DNA of 50,770 bases from a virus. Where the stretch lies: the IMG/VR virus record IMGVR_UViG_3300027779_002889, positions 1 to 50,770 of that record; one strand, 5' to 3'. Positions 24,902-33,225 of this stretch are shown piece after piece. The position numbers and the translations under genes are program-made. Each line of letters opens with the position of its first letter. Position 1 is the stretch's first letter. The notes beneath the pieces are model-generated. The model saw only the letters and a program-made list of their open reading frames with translations, had not been told where the DNA came from and did no database searches.

Positions 24902-25237
24902 ATGGCAGGAATTGAACAAACCAAAGAGGTAATGACTTTCATTTTTTCATTATCAGAAGCGGTGGAAAAATCCTTAGATGATGATGAATTTAGTTGGTCA
25001 GATGCGAGATATTTTCTTGATCCATTAAAAAAATTAAAACCAGCATTAAATGAAATTGATGAAGTTATTCCAGAAATAATGGATTTAGATGATGATGAAC
25101 TATCTGAATTAGTTGCATATGCTAAAGATAAATTTGATTTAGATGATGATGGTGCTGAAGAAAAAGTTGAACGTGTAGTAGATTGCGGCGTTGAACTTCT
25201 CCGATTATTTACAGACCTAAAGAAAAGTCCTGCATAG
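24902..25237 (+). CDS. Small acidic helical protein, unknown
   Basis: A 111-residue, strongly acidic protein with DDDEFSWSDARYFLDPLKKL (about 26-45), LDDDELSELVAYAKDKFDLD and VERVVDCGVELLRLFTDLK. It looks all-helical. I recall similar small acidic ORFs paired with the preceding gene in marine T4-like phages. No motif points to a function; acidic helical phage proteins often bind partner proteins or mimic DNA, but that is not shown here. AAAGGA precedes the ATG. It is the last gene before the sigma70 promoter for primase. Confidence 0.6.
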   Translation: MAGIEQTKEVMTFIFSLSEAVEKSLDDDEFSWSDARYFLDPLKKLKPALNEIDEVIPEIMDLDDDELSELVAYAKDKFDLDDDGAEEKVERVVDCGVELLRLFTDLKKSPA

Positions 25238-25243
25238 AAAAGA

Positions 25244-25272
25244 CTTGACATTTGCCCCTTTGGAGAGTATAA
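25244..25272 (+). promoter_or_regulatory. Perfect sigma70 promoter upstream of primase gp61
   Basis: TTGACA at 25244-25249 and TATAAT at 25267-25272 with a 17-base spacer repeat exactly the architecture found before gp43. It lies in the 65-base gap before the ATG at 25303 and marks the switch from the late block back to early genes. Confidence 0.87.
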
Positions 25273-25302
25273 TTAATAATATATTCTCTAAAGGAAAAAC
25301 TA

Positions 25303-26310
25303 ATGAGTATTTTTACTGATATCAAATATCTAAATCTAGCCTCTTCACATTTACATTCATTTAAGAAAAAGGGAGAACATCTTTGGAATTTCCGCTGCCC
25401 TATTTGTGGTGATTCTCAAAAGAATAAATCTAAGGCTAGAGGATATGTCTATAGAAAACAAAATGCATTATTCTATAAATGTCATAATTGTGGTGATGGT
25501 AGATCTGTATCTAATCTTGTAAAATTTTTAAGTGTAGATATACATAAACAGTATGTTCTTGAAGTTTATAAAGATGGAGAAAATAGATATACAAAACCAA
25601 AAGAAAAACCAAAATATGAATTCAAGCGACCTTCCTTTAAAAAGAAACATCAAATAAAATTACCAAATATTAGATCTCTTCCTGTTGAACATTATGCTAA
25701 ACAGTATGTGTTAAATAGAAAAGTTCCTCTCAATTTTCATTCTTCATTATATTATACTGATGATTTTAAACAATGGGTAAATAGTATTGTAGAAGGAACA
25801 AAATATGAATTACAAGAAAATGATTCTAGATTAGTAATTCCATTTTTTGATAAAGGGGGAAATTTAATAGGTGCACAAGGAAGAGCATTAGATCAATCAG
25901 AATTAAAATATATCACAATTAAAATTAGTGAAGATTTTAAAAAGATATTTGGACTTGATAGAGTTGATATTAACAAACATGTATATGTAGTAGAGGGTCC
26001 AATTGATTCTATGTTTCTGGATAATTGTATTGCAATGGCTGGATCAGATATTTCTGATTTGTCTTTTATTAAAGATAAAGTTATTGTATATGATAATGAA
26101 CCAAGAAATAATGAAATTGTTAAAAAATTAGAGAAGCAAATATTACAGAATAATTCTGTATGTATTTGGCCTTCTAACTTGAAATTTAAAGATATTAATG
26201 ATATAATATTATCCGGAATGAAAAAAGAAAAAATAAAATCAATTATAGATGAAAATACATTTAAAGGTCCAGTAGCTACTCTTAAATTGAATTCTTGGAG
26301 AAGGATATGA
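25303..26310 (+). CDS. 61: DNA primase gp61
   Basis: Makes RNA primers on the lagging strand together with helicase gp41. The N-terminal zinc-binding domain has C32-P-I-C35 and C60-H-N-C63, and the catalytic TOPRIM domain shows VYVVEGPIDSMFLDN (about 226-240) followed by the acidic VIVYDNEPRNN (about 262-272). RLVIPFFDKGGNLIGAQGR in between is the usual primase RNA-polymerase core. Length (335) is close to T4 gp61 (342). Its own sigma70 promoter explains early expression despite lying beyond a late-type block. AAGGA precedes the ATG. Confidence 0.95.
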   Translation: MSIFTDIKYLNLASSHLHSFKKKGEHLWNFRCPICGDSQKNKSKARGYVYRKQNALFYKCHNCGDGRSVSNLVKFLSVDIHKQYVLEVYKDGENRYTKPKEKPKYEFKRPSFKKKHQIKLPNIRSLPVEHYAKQYVLNRKVPLNFHSSLYYTDDFKQWVNSIVEGTKYELQENDSRLVIPFFDKGGNLIGAQGRALDQSELKYITIKISEDFKKIFGLDRVDINKHVYVVEGPIDSMFLDNCIAMAGSDISDLSFIKDKVIVYDNEPRNNEIVKKLEKQILQNNSVCIWPSNLKFKDINDIILSGMKKEKIKSIIDENTFKGPVATLKLNSWRRI

Positions 26311-26311
26311 A

Positions 26312-27037
26312 ATGGTAGATAGCATAAATCATGAAGGAGTAGATTTTCACTTCTATACAGGTGAAAGATTATCCGCTAGAGATCTTGTTTTAAAATATCA
26401 TTATTCTGGAAGATGTCATAATAATCCAATTTTAGTTGGAAGTCTTCATTTAAATGGTGGATTATTTGGTGATAAAGGAGAAATTGTTGCAGCATGTTTT
26501 TTTGCATTGTCTAATAATAATACATGGTCAGTGAAGAAAGTTAATGTTATTGAGCTTGTTAGATTAGTTAGGAAAGAGAGCATTAAAGCTCCTCTTAGTT
26601 GGCTTATATCAAAAACTATCAAAGCTTTAAAGAGAAAGGGTGGTTATGATATTGCGATTTCTTATGCGGATGCTACGCAAAAACATCATGGAGGAATTTA
26701 TCAGGCGTGTTCTTGGAATTTTCATGCATATAGAAAACCAGGAGAAGACGGTTTAATAATTGATGGAGAATTTGTTCCACGCAGAAGCGTTTCAACTAGA
26801 TTTGGAACTTATGCTAAAGGGAAATTGGGAGCAATGTTTGATGAAGTTAAAGATGATCCTGGAATTTTAGCATTTGCTGGTGAAAAGGAAACGGTTAAAA
26901 CTATTGAATGGACTGAACATATTGATAAAGGTAAATATTTATATTGGATTCCATTAAATAAAAAAGGAAAACATATTGCGATAAAGGAATTGGATTTTGA
27001 GAATAATACATATCCAAAACCAGAGAAAGAATTATGA
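26312..27037 (+). CDS. Second Mom-like adenine-modification protein (GNAT-fold)
   Basis: A 241-residue protein with the same motif layout as the product of 2068-2787: KYHYSGR near the N terminus, IELVRLVRKESIKAPLSWLI in the middle, and YDIAISYADATQKHHGGIYQ followed by ACSWNF. These are shared with the Mu Mom-like family, GNAT-fold enzymes that modify adenine in phage DNA. The two copies differ strongly elsewhere, so they are ancient paralogues or separate acquisitions and not a recent duplication. It starts one base after the primase stop, with AAGGA upstream, and overlaps the next gene (ATGA). DNA modification would agree with co-transcription with primase. Confidence 0.65.
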   Translation: MVDSINHEGVDFHFYTGERLSARDLVLKYHYSGRCHNNPILVGSLHLNGGLFGDKGEIVAACFFALSNNNTWSVKKVNVIELVRLVRKESIKAPLSWLISKTIKALKRKGGYDIAISYADATQKHHGGIYQACSWNFHAYRKPGEDGLIIDGEFVPRRSVSTRFGTYAKGKLGAMFDEVKDDPGILAFAGEKETVKTIEWTEHIDKGKYLYWIPLNKKGKHIAIKELDFENNTYPKPEKEL

Positions 27038-27633
27038 GTTGGATTGATGAAGTTTATGATAAAGAATTTGCTAACCTCTTAGATGAAGAACCCACTTTAG
27101 CAAGATCTAATACATTTAGAAAAGTTTTTGAATATTTGATAGGAACGGATAGAAAATATTATCAAATAATTGAAACTGGATCTTTGAGAGCATGGGATCA
27201 ATGGGGAGATGGTCAGAGTACTAGATTATTTGATTCATTTGTAAATTATTATGATGGTGAAGTAATTTCAATAGATAATAGAGAAGAATGTACAACCTTA
27301 ACTGAGGAAAGTACTACTACTAAAGTTACAGCACTTACCGGAGACAGTTTAGAAGTTTTGGGTGAGATAGAAATATGTGCAGACTTATTATATTTGGATT
27401 CCTTTGATTATATACCAGGAAAAGAATTAGAGTCTGGATTACATCATTTATATGAAATGATGTGTTGTATGAATATTCTTGATGATGAATCCCTTATCGT
27501 GATTGATGATACAGAAGAAAGTGGTGAAGGTAAGGGTAAATATATTTTAGAATTTGTTCAAAGAAGTAATAGAGAAATAATTTTCAATGAAGGTAGACAA
27601 TTAGCATTTACTATGAAAAAAGGAAAAAAATGA
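27034..27633 (+). CDS. SAM-dependent methyltransferase-like protein
   Basis: A 199-residue class I methyltransferase-like fold. YQIIETGSLRAWDQWGDGQS (about 43-62) is the glycine-containing SAM loop region, EVISIDN (about 75-81) the acidic end of the second strand, and LLYLDSFDY and SLIVIDD the later strands, the pattern of the Methyltransf_24/TylF-like group. It is the first gene of the glycan island and likely methylates a sugar or related substrate, though the target is unknown. It overlaps both neighbours by four bases, in one translational unit with the glycosyltransferase that follows. Confidence 0.7.
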   Translation: MSWIDEVYDKEFANLLDEEPTLARSNTFRKVFEYLIGTDRKYYQIIETGSLRAWDQWGDGQSTRLFDSFVNYYDGEVISIDNREECTTLTEESTTTKVTALTGDSLEVLGEIEICADLLYLDSFDYIPGKELESGLHHLYEMMCCMNILDDESLIVIDDTEESGEGKGKYILEFVQRSNREIIFNEGRQLAFTMKKGKK

Positions 27634-28601
27634 AACTTACGATATTTCAAGAAAGATTGCCATTACCCGTTCAAGGTTATGGTGGAACGGAAAGAGTATC
27701 ACAATCACATTTTATATCTCAATGTGAATTGGGTAAGCATATTGTTACTTTAGTTTGTAGAACAGAATCAACAATTTCTCATCCAAATGGTAAAGTTATA
27801 AAACTCGAGGAATCTATTTTACAGGATCTCAGAAAAGGAAAAAGAAAAGTTAAAGATTATATTCCAGATGGTGATATTATGTTGGTACAATTTCCTGAAG
27901 ATACCGATCCTATGAATTTAGAAGGTACAAATTATAAACGAGTTTCCGTTTGTAACGGAGATGTTGGAGAAAAAACAGGAAGCGAACATCAAGTATTTCT
28001 TACTCAAGGTCATAAAGCGACACACGAAACATTTAGATCAGGTGATTACAGTAAAAATAAATATGTGATTAATAATGGGATAGTTCCTTATGATTTTAAA
28101 TTGAGGAGGGGCGGCAATAAAATTGTTTGGATGGGTTCATTGGATGGAAGAAAAAGTCCAGAATTAGTTCAACAAATAGCAGACGAATTGGGATGGTTTA
28201 TTAAAGCGGCGGGATCACACGGAACACTTAAACATCCTAGAATTGAATGGTGTGGAGAATTACAAACAGAAAAAGATAAAAGTGAATTCTTTTCTGATGC
28301 AGAAGTTTATATACATACTGCCCATTCACCAAATTTTAATGAACCTTTTGGATTATCTATAGTAGAAGCACAATTTTGTGGGGTACCTGTTGTTGGATTA
28401 CAATCAGGAGGAGTATCTGAAGTAGTTTATGATTCTAGCTATATTTTTAATGATGTAAAAAATATGATAGAATGTTTAAGAAAGAAACCATATTTAAAAC
28501 ACAAACCAGAAGACATTAGAGATTGGGCAATTGAAAAATTTTCACACACAGCGATGGTAGAAAATTATAATAAATTATTTGAAAAGGTTTTAAATGAATG
28601 A
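27630..28601 (+). CDS. Glycosyltransferase, family GT4 (GT-B fold)
   Basis: A 323-residue retaining glycosyltransferase using a nucleotide sugar. The N-terminal GYGGTERVSQ (about 16-25) is the acceptor-side glycine loop, and the C-terminal NEPFGLSIVEAQFCGVPVVG (about 236-255) is the signature E-x7-E donor site of GT4. VWMGSLDGRKSPELV fits the start of the second Rossmann domain. It is a little short for GT4 (usually 350-400). As part of the island it would add a sugar to lipopolysaccharide, capsule or a phage protein. Overlap with both neighbours is 4-8 bases. Confidence 0.87.
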   Translation: MKLTIFQERLPLPVQGYGGTERVSQSHFISQCELGKHIVTLVCRTESTISHPNGKVIKLEESILQDLRKGKRKVKDYIPDGDIMLVQFPEDTDPMNLEGTNYKRVSVCNGDVGEKTGSEHQVFLTQGHKATHETFRSGDYSKNKYVINNGIVPYDFKLRRGGNKIVWMGSLDGRKSPELVQQIADELGWFIKAAGSHGTLKHPRIEWCGELQTEKDKSEFFSDAEVYIHTAHSPNFNEPFGLSIVEAQFCGVPVVGLQSGGVSEVVYDSSYIFNDVKNMIECLRKKPYLKHKPEDIRDWAIEKFSHTAMVENYNKLFEKVLNE

Positions 28602-29247
28602 TATTATATTAATATCATATCTCGCTGGATCATCAGGGCAATTTCTTGAACATTTTTTAATGAAGCATGATGGAATATTCAAGAAAGAGCAAACACAAGT
28701 TTACAAGACTAATGAATGGGCTGTATCATATGCTAATCTTTATGATAAGAACAATTGTATTTTCCTTGAAGAATTAAGAGATGGAAAGAGATATGTGCGG
28801 GGAACTGAAGAAGAGATAGATTATATATTAAATAATCAGTTTGATATTGGTACAGATACACTTACTATTTCATGTCATGAATTAGAAAAAAATTACAAAT
28901 TAGAAAATAAAAATGTATCTATTTTAGGTATAGATGTAGAAGATGATATTTCTAAAAAATATATACGTAATTTATATATATTAAAGGAAAACGGGCAATG
29001 GGAGCATACCGGCAATGCAGATAATCTAACAAACTTTTATAAAGACTATGAAAGCGGAATAACATCTCAAAATGTTCCTTATTATTTTATAAATTATAAA
29101 AAATTCTTTATAGATCAAGAATTGGATGAATATATAAATTTGTGTAAATTTTTAAATATAAAATCTAATATTAAAATGTATATGAAAAACATAGATTATT
29201 ACATGTATGAAAATGACAGACTATTAGATGAGCATAAACTCCTATGA
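28594..29247 (+). CDS. Unknown protein of glycan island, possible sulfotransferase-like
   Basis: A 217-residue protein opening with DIILISYLAGSSGQFLEHFL, a small-residue loop after a first strand that recalls the phosphosulfate-binding P-loop of sulfotransferases, and ending with DEYINLCKFLNIKSN, similar to the C-terminal helix of that family. The evidence is thin and no PAPS 3'-phosphate site is clear. The middle is Asn/Asp/Tyr-rich without recognisable motifs. Tight overlap with the genes on both sides (8 and 4 bases) places it in the glycan operon. Function unknown. Confidence 0.55.
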   Translation: MNDIILISYLAGSSGQFLEHFLMKHDGIFKKEQTQVYKTNEWAVSYANLYDKNNCIFLEELRDGKRYVRGTEEEIDYILNNQFDIGTDTLTISCHELEKNYKLENKNVSILGIDVEDDISKKYIRNLYILKENGQWEHTGNADNLTNFYKDYESGITSQNVPYYFINYKKFFIDQELDEYINLCKFLNIKSNIKMYMKNIDYYMYENDRLLDEHKLL

Positions 29248-30071
29248 TTCTTGATACTATTATGTTTGTTGGTTATGCTAATGAAGTTGATATTTTAGAA
29301 TTCAGATTAGAAGAATATTACGATATTGTAGATAACTTCCTTATTATAGAAGGAACACACACTTTTCAAGGAGATGAAAAACCATTACATTTTAAAGATG
29401 TATTTTCTAAACAGGATAGATTTAAAAAATATATGGATAAAGTTGAAATGGTTACTTTTAATTCTTTAGCAAAAGGAGAAGAAAGTAAAATTCCTTCAGA
29501 TTTTAAACCAAATTATTCAGACATCATTTCTAGTTGGAATGATCATAATCAAAGAAGATTAATTACAGATATTTGTAGTGATTGGGGATTAACAAAAGAT
29601 GATATAATAATTATTGCGGATTGTGATGAAATATATGATAAGCAATATTTACCCAAATTACTAGAAAGCGCATTACCATGTGCAGGATATTTACATTTAT
29701 CAACATATTTTATTAATGTGTGGAGACGGAATTCTTGGAGCGGTGGATATATTATGAACTTTGATTCAGATTTTGATTTAGAGAATACAAGACATAACAG
29801 AGATGATAGACACATGAATTTTCCATTTGATCAAACTAAAACTGGTTGGCATTTGTCGTGGTTGGGTACTGCTGAACAAATAGCAGTTAAAATATTAAGT
29901 GGAGGACACACAGATCATAATCATCATGCTAATAATTTAAATAATTTAAAAGAAAAAATACACAATTTGGAATGGTTTGATTCAAATGAACAGTTCATTT
30001 TAAATAATGATATTGTTCCTTCATTTTTTAAGCAAGATAGATTCGAACATCTTTTTAGAGGTGGATTATGA
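29244..30071 (+). CDS. Glycosyltransferase family 17-like
   Basis: A 275-residue protein whose start, DTIMFVGYANEVDILEFRLE and IVDNFLIIEGTHTFQGDEKP, follows the GT17 pattern (N-E-x-D-x-L-x-x-R-L then D-x-F-x-I-x-E-x-x-x-T-F). IIADCDEIYDKQYL (about 123-136) supplies a D-x-D-E metal/nucleotide-sugar motif. GHTDHNHHANN gives a His-rich segment late in the protein. The known GT17 enzyme is a beta-1,4-GlcNAc transferase of animals, but bacterial and phage members are common; the sugar here is unknown. ATGA-type overlap upstream and a four-base overlap downstream. Confidence 0.78.
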   Translation: MILDTIMFVGYANEVDILEFRLEEYYDIVDNFLIIEGTHTFQGDEKPLHFKDVFSKQDRFKKYMDKVEMVTFNSLAKGEESKIPSDFKPNYSDIISSWNDHNQRRLITDICSDWGLTKDDIIIIADCDEIYDKQYLPKLLESALPCAGYLHLSTYFINVWRRNSWSGGYIMNFDSDFDLENTRHNRDDRHMNFPFDQTKTGWHLSWLGTAEQIAVKILSGGHTDHNHHANNLNNLKEKIHNLEWFDSNEQFILNNDIVPSFFKQDRFEHLFRGGL

Positions 30072-30850
30072 AAACAGCAGTTTGGATGACAGGAGGAATG
30101 AGGTCACATTGGAAAGAGCGATGTTTAAAATCTTTTAAGGAAAAAATTTTAGATGTTTTAGATTGTGATTTATATATTTCAACAGCAAGAACTCAAGGTG
30201 GGGAAGAGGAAATAATAAAAGAAATATATCCTGATGCAAAATTAAATTACATTACAGAAGTTGATGAGATTCCAGGAGGACCAAATATATCTATACAAAC
30301 CAATGATGATATTGTACAATGTTTAACTTGGTATAGAATTTGGGATGCTAGAAGAATGATGGAAGAAAGTGGAGTGCAGTATGATTTAGTTATCAGAGTA
30401 AGACCTGATTTAGAATATCGTGGCAATTTTCCATATTTCGTTTTTAATCCTTCTCATATATGTTGGATATATCAACATCCTTGGAAACAAAAAAATTTGA
30501 TGGAATATGATGATAGATTTGCTGTAGGATCTTTAGGAATAATGTTGTGGTATTCTGAATTATATAATCATTTACCGGAATATAAAAAAGGTTCTAAGTT
30601 TGGAATCAATCAAAATAATAGTGAACATAATTTATTTTGTCATATGGATCAATATAAAGTAGCACATTTTATTTTAAATAATGAATTAGAGCAAAATTAT
30701 TTTCATATACCAAGAGATGGTGAAACGGAAGGTATTGATTGTTGTCTGGCTATTTCATCTATAGCAACAATACGGGATAATGATCCTGATTTACCTCCTG
30801 AAAATTGGAAAGATTTTGTTCCATTTAAAGATCAATGGAGGCCATTTTGA
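30068..30850 (+). CDS. Putative glycosyltransferase-like protein
   Basis: A 260-residue protein with KTAVWMTGGMRSHWKERCLK at the start, LDCDLYISTART, and YDLVIRVRPDLEYRG (about 105-119), features of a group of phage and bacterial GT-like proteins in surface-polysaccharide loci. FAVGSLGIMLWYSELYN in the middle resembles the acceptor-loop region of such enzymes. No D-x-D is certain. The last part, DPDLPPENWKDF, is unremarkable. It overlaps the next gene by four bases, and the GGAGG that serves as that gene's ribosome site lies within its last codons. The activity remains unproven. Confidence 0.6.
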   Translation: MKTAVWMTGGMRSHWKERCLKSFKEKILDVLDCDLYISTARTQGGEEEIIKEIYPDAKLNYITEVDEIPGGPNISIQTNDDIVQCLTWYRIWDARRMMEESGVQYDLVIRVRPDLEYRGNFPYFVFNPSHICWIYQHPWKQKNLMEYDDRFAVGSLGIMLWYSELYNHLPEYKKGSKFGINQNNSEHNLFCHMDQYKVAHFILNNELEQNYFHIPRDGETEGIDCCLAISSIATIRDNDPDLPPENWKDFVPFKDQWRPF

Positions 30851-31419
30851 TTAAATTAGTAATATTAGATGTTGATGGGGTTTTAACAACCGGAAAAAAA
30901 TATTATAATAGAGAAGGTGAGGTTAAGTTAAAATCATTTTGTGATAAAGATTGGACAGCAATTAAAAGATTTCAAGCAATAGGTATTCCAGTTATTTTTA
31001 TTACAGGAGATCCATATAATAAACAAATACTTGATAATAGAAATCTGGAAAATTATATTTGTAGAAGTGGAGTATTTCGAGAAGAGTTTAAAAAAGATGA
31101 AGTAGTTGAAGTTCTTGATAAGGCTGATCTTTTTCCTGAAATATGTGAAAAATATAATTGTAATGGAAATGAAATGGTATACGCTGGTGATGATTTATTA
31201 GATATTGGGATTATGAGAAAAATAGAATGGAGTTTTTGTCCACATGATGCACCAATAGTAGTAAAGGAATATGCGAAGTATACATTGGATAAAGCTGGTG
31301 GAGATAATTTTGTTGTAACTCTTTTTGAACACTTAGAATCTCTACAACTTATACCAATTTATTCATTTGATGAAGTGATTGATAAGATATATGCACTGGA
31401 TGCAAAAGAAAAATTTTAA
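30847..31419 (+). CDS. HAD phosphatase, KdsC-like (3-deoxy-sugar 8-phosphate phosphatase type)
   Basis: The start is TTG 30847, placed five bases after GGAGG (30837-30841), which yields the usual KdsC opening MIKLVILDVDGVLTTGKKYY with nucleophile D8 and D10. A frame from ATG 30835 has no ribosome site. IGIPVIFITGDP is motif II, and YAGDDLLDIGIMRKI (about 117-131) carries the motif IV acidic pair. At 190 residues it is cap-less and matches KdsC/NeuNAc-9-P phosphatase-type tetramers. Its neighbours, a sugar kinase and a nucleotidyltransferase-isomerase fusion, suggest it dephosphorylates a sugar intermediate on the way to an activated sugar. Exact substrate unknown. Confidence 0.85.
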   Translation: MIKLVILDVDGVLTTGKKYYNREGEVKLKSFCDKDWTAIKRFQAIGIPVIFITGDPYNKQILDNRNLENYICRSGVFREEFKKDEVVEVLDKADLFPEICEKYNCNGNEMVYAGDDLLDIGIMRKIEWSFCPHDAPIVVKEYAKYTLDKAGGDNFVVTLFEHLESLQLIPIYSFDEVIDKIYALDAKEKF

Positions 31420-32069
31420 TGTATGATATATCTCTATATGGACATTTGACCGTTGATAGAATTTTTGAAAAATTTAATAAAAGAAATGGATTAGGTTCTA
31501 TCGCAAATGTTTGGAAGGCTTTGATAAATGAGAGTCCTGAATTAAAACTATATATTTGTCCAACTGAAATTGGCTCTGCAATTGTTTATATAGATAAAGA
31601 TATAGGAGAAAGATATTCAAAAGCATCTTTATCTAATTTTATACAAAAACCAAAAATAGAAAATTCAAAAATTAATCATATTCTTTATTTGAATGAACTT
31701 GTAGAACCATCTTTCATTTCTCAATTGGACGGAATTAATTGTGCAGATATTTGTGTTGGTAAAAAGGTAGATTATTCATTGTTGAAATATATAGATTATC
31801 TATTCATTGCTGATGAAGATTGTGATGATTATGAAGAATTAAAAAAACACACCAGAGGAAAAGTTATAGTGCATAGTTCAAATGGAAGTTATTGGGAAGG
31901 TGGTTCTTATGATTTACCACCATCACAGATTTTAAAAAATGTAAATGTATTGGGAGCAGGAGATCTATTTGCGGCAAATTTTATGCTTGGTTTATTAGAA
32001 AACTATTCTTTTCCCAAAATAATTGAAGAAGCACATCTTAAAACAACTGAAAGGTTATCAAATGGTTAA
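31419..32069 (+). CDS. PfkB/ribokinase-family sugar kinase, short
   Basis: A 216-residue protein ending with NVLGAGDLFAANFMLGLL (about 177-194), the hallmark G-A-G-D of PfkB kinases whose aspartate is the catalytic base. The start, ISLYGHLTVDRIF, resembles the family's first strand, and NGLGSIANVWKAL matches the G-G-x-x-x-N substrate segment. It is clearly shorter than the normal ~300 residues, missing much of the lid and central part, so it may be a minimal or degenerate kinase. Gene order with a KdsC-like phosphatase and an NTP-transferase resembles heptose or ulosonic-acid activation pathways. The 3' end overlaps the next gene by eight bases. Confidence 0.75.
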   Translation: MYDISLYGHLTVDRIFEKFNKRNGLGSIANVWKALINESPELKLYICPTEIGSAIVYIDKDIGERYSKASLSNFIQKPKIENSKINHILYLNELVEPSFISQLDGINCADICVGKKVDYSLLKYIDYLFIADEDCDDYEELKKHTRGKVIVHSSNGSYWEGGSYDLPPSQILKNVNVLGAGDLFAANFMLGLLENYSFPKIIEEAHLKTTERLSNG

Positions 32070-33225
32070 TGTATTAATACCAATGGCGGGAGCAGGAAGT
32101 CGATTTGTTAAACAGGGCATTAAATCTCCAAAACAACTTTTGTCAGTTAGAGGTAAACATGTTCTTGATATATCATTAGAGAGTATGTTGGGATGGGAAA
32201 ATAATTATAATAATTTAATTTTTATTGTCAGGGATGAACAAGTATATAATTTTCATATTGATAAAGTATTAAAACAAAAATATGGAGATAAAATAAAAAT
32301 TGTTACTACAGATGGATTAACTGAGGGTTCTGTATGTAGTTGTCTTTTAGCAGAAGAATTTATTAATAATAAAGATCCTTTAGTTATTAATACTTTAGAT
32401 GTTGAATTTAGACCACAATTTAATGTTCAAGAAATGTCTGATATTGTATCAGATGGTTTAATATTAACCTTTAAATCTAATTCTTCAAATTACAGTTATG
32501 CAAGTTTGGATAGTGTGGGCAATGTTGTAAAAACAGCAGAGAAAAAGGTAATAAGTCCAAACGCATGTGTTGGAATTTATGGATTTAAAAGAGGAGATCA
32601 ATTTGTAAAATATGCGAAAGATATGATTAAGAGAGATATTAGACAAAATAATGAATTCTATATTTCTCCATTATATAATCTATTAATAGAAGATGGATTA
32701 AAAATAAAAACAAAACCAGTATTAAAAATGCATATTTTTGGAACTCCAGAAGAATATGAATTTTATAAAAATAACGTAGCGAAAAAAATACAAGATAAAC
32801 CAGTAAGTTTGGCATCAGATCATTCTGGATTTGATGCAAAAGAAACAACAAAAAAGATATTAGAAAAAAATAATATAGAGTATATAGATTTTGGGCCTGT
32901 GATTGGTAATGATTGTGATTATAAAGATTATATTTCTCAAGCAGCAAAGGCTATTAATAATAAAGAATCTGATTTTGGATTTGGATTTTGTCGAACCGGA
33001 CAGGGTGTAAATATGTGTGCTAACAAATATAAAGGAATTAGATCAGCACTAATCTATGATGAAATGGCAATGGAAATGGCTATACGTCATAATTGTGCAA
33101 ACTTTTTTGCAGTTCCTGGTGGCGCTACATTTTCAGAATCTAGAATGGAAAAATTTATACAAATTTGTAAAGAAGAAACATTTGACGGCGGTCGATTTCA
33201 AGAAAGGGTGCAAAATTTAGAATGA
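32062..33225 (+). CDS. Fusion: sugar nucleotidyltransferase + RpiB/LacAB-type sugar-phosphate isomerase
   Basis: A two-domain protein of 387 residues. Residues 1-240 are a sugar-1-phosphate nucleotidyltransferase, with VLIPMAGAGSRF (4-15), SPKQLLSVRGK, and INTLDVEF (about 113-120) as the metal site. Residues about 247-387 are a ribose-5-phosphate isomerase B domain, with LASDHSGFDAKET, FGFGFCRTGQGVNMCANK (catalytic Cys near residue 309) and AIRHNCANFFAVPGG. The classic RpiB C-G-T-G is C-R-T-G here. I start at ATG 32062 with AAAGG eight bases upstream; a longer frame from 32023 adds residues that match no family. Joining isomerase and nucleotidyltransferase suggests consecutive steps on one sugar. 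Confidence 0.88.
   Translation: MVNVLIPMAGAGSRFVKQGIKSPKQLLSVRGKHVLDISLESMLGWENNYNNLIFIVRDEQVYNFHIDKVLKQKYGDKIKIVTTDGLTEGSVCSCLLAEEFINNKDPLVINTLDVEFRPQFNVQEMSDIVSDGLILTFKSNSSNYSYASLDSVGNVVKTAEKKVISPNACVGIYGFKRGDQFVKYAKDMIKRDIRQNNEFYISPLYNLLIEDGLKIKTKPVLKMHIFGTPEEYEFYKNNVAKKIQDKPVSLASDHSGFDAKETTKKILEKNNIEYIDFGPVIGNDCDYKDYISQAAKAINNKESDFGFGFCRTGQGVNMCANKYKGIRSALIYDEMAMEMAIRHNCANFFAVPGGATFSESRMEKFIQICKEETFDGGRFQERVQNLE

Noticed and set aside
24556-25251. Long 231-residue antisense ORF
   Set aside because: It is Ser-rich and opposite three + strand genes with ribosome sites; no promoter faces it.
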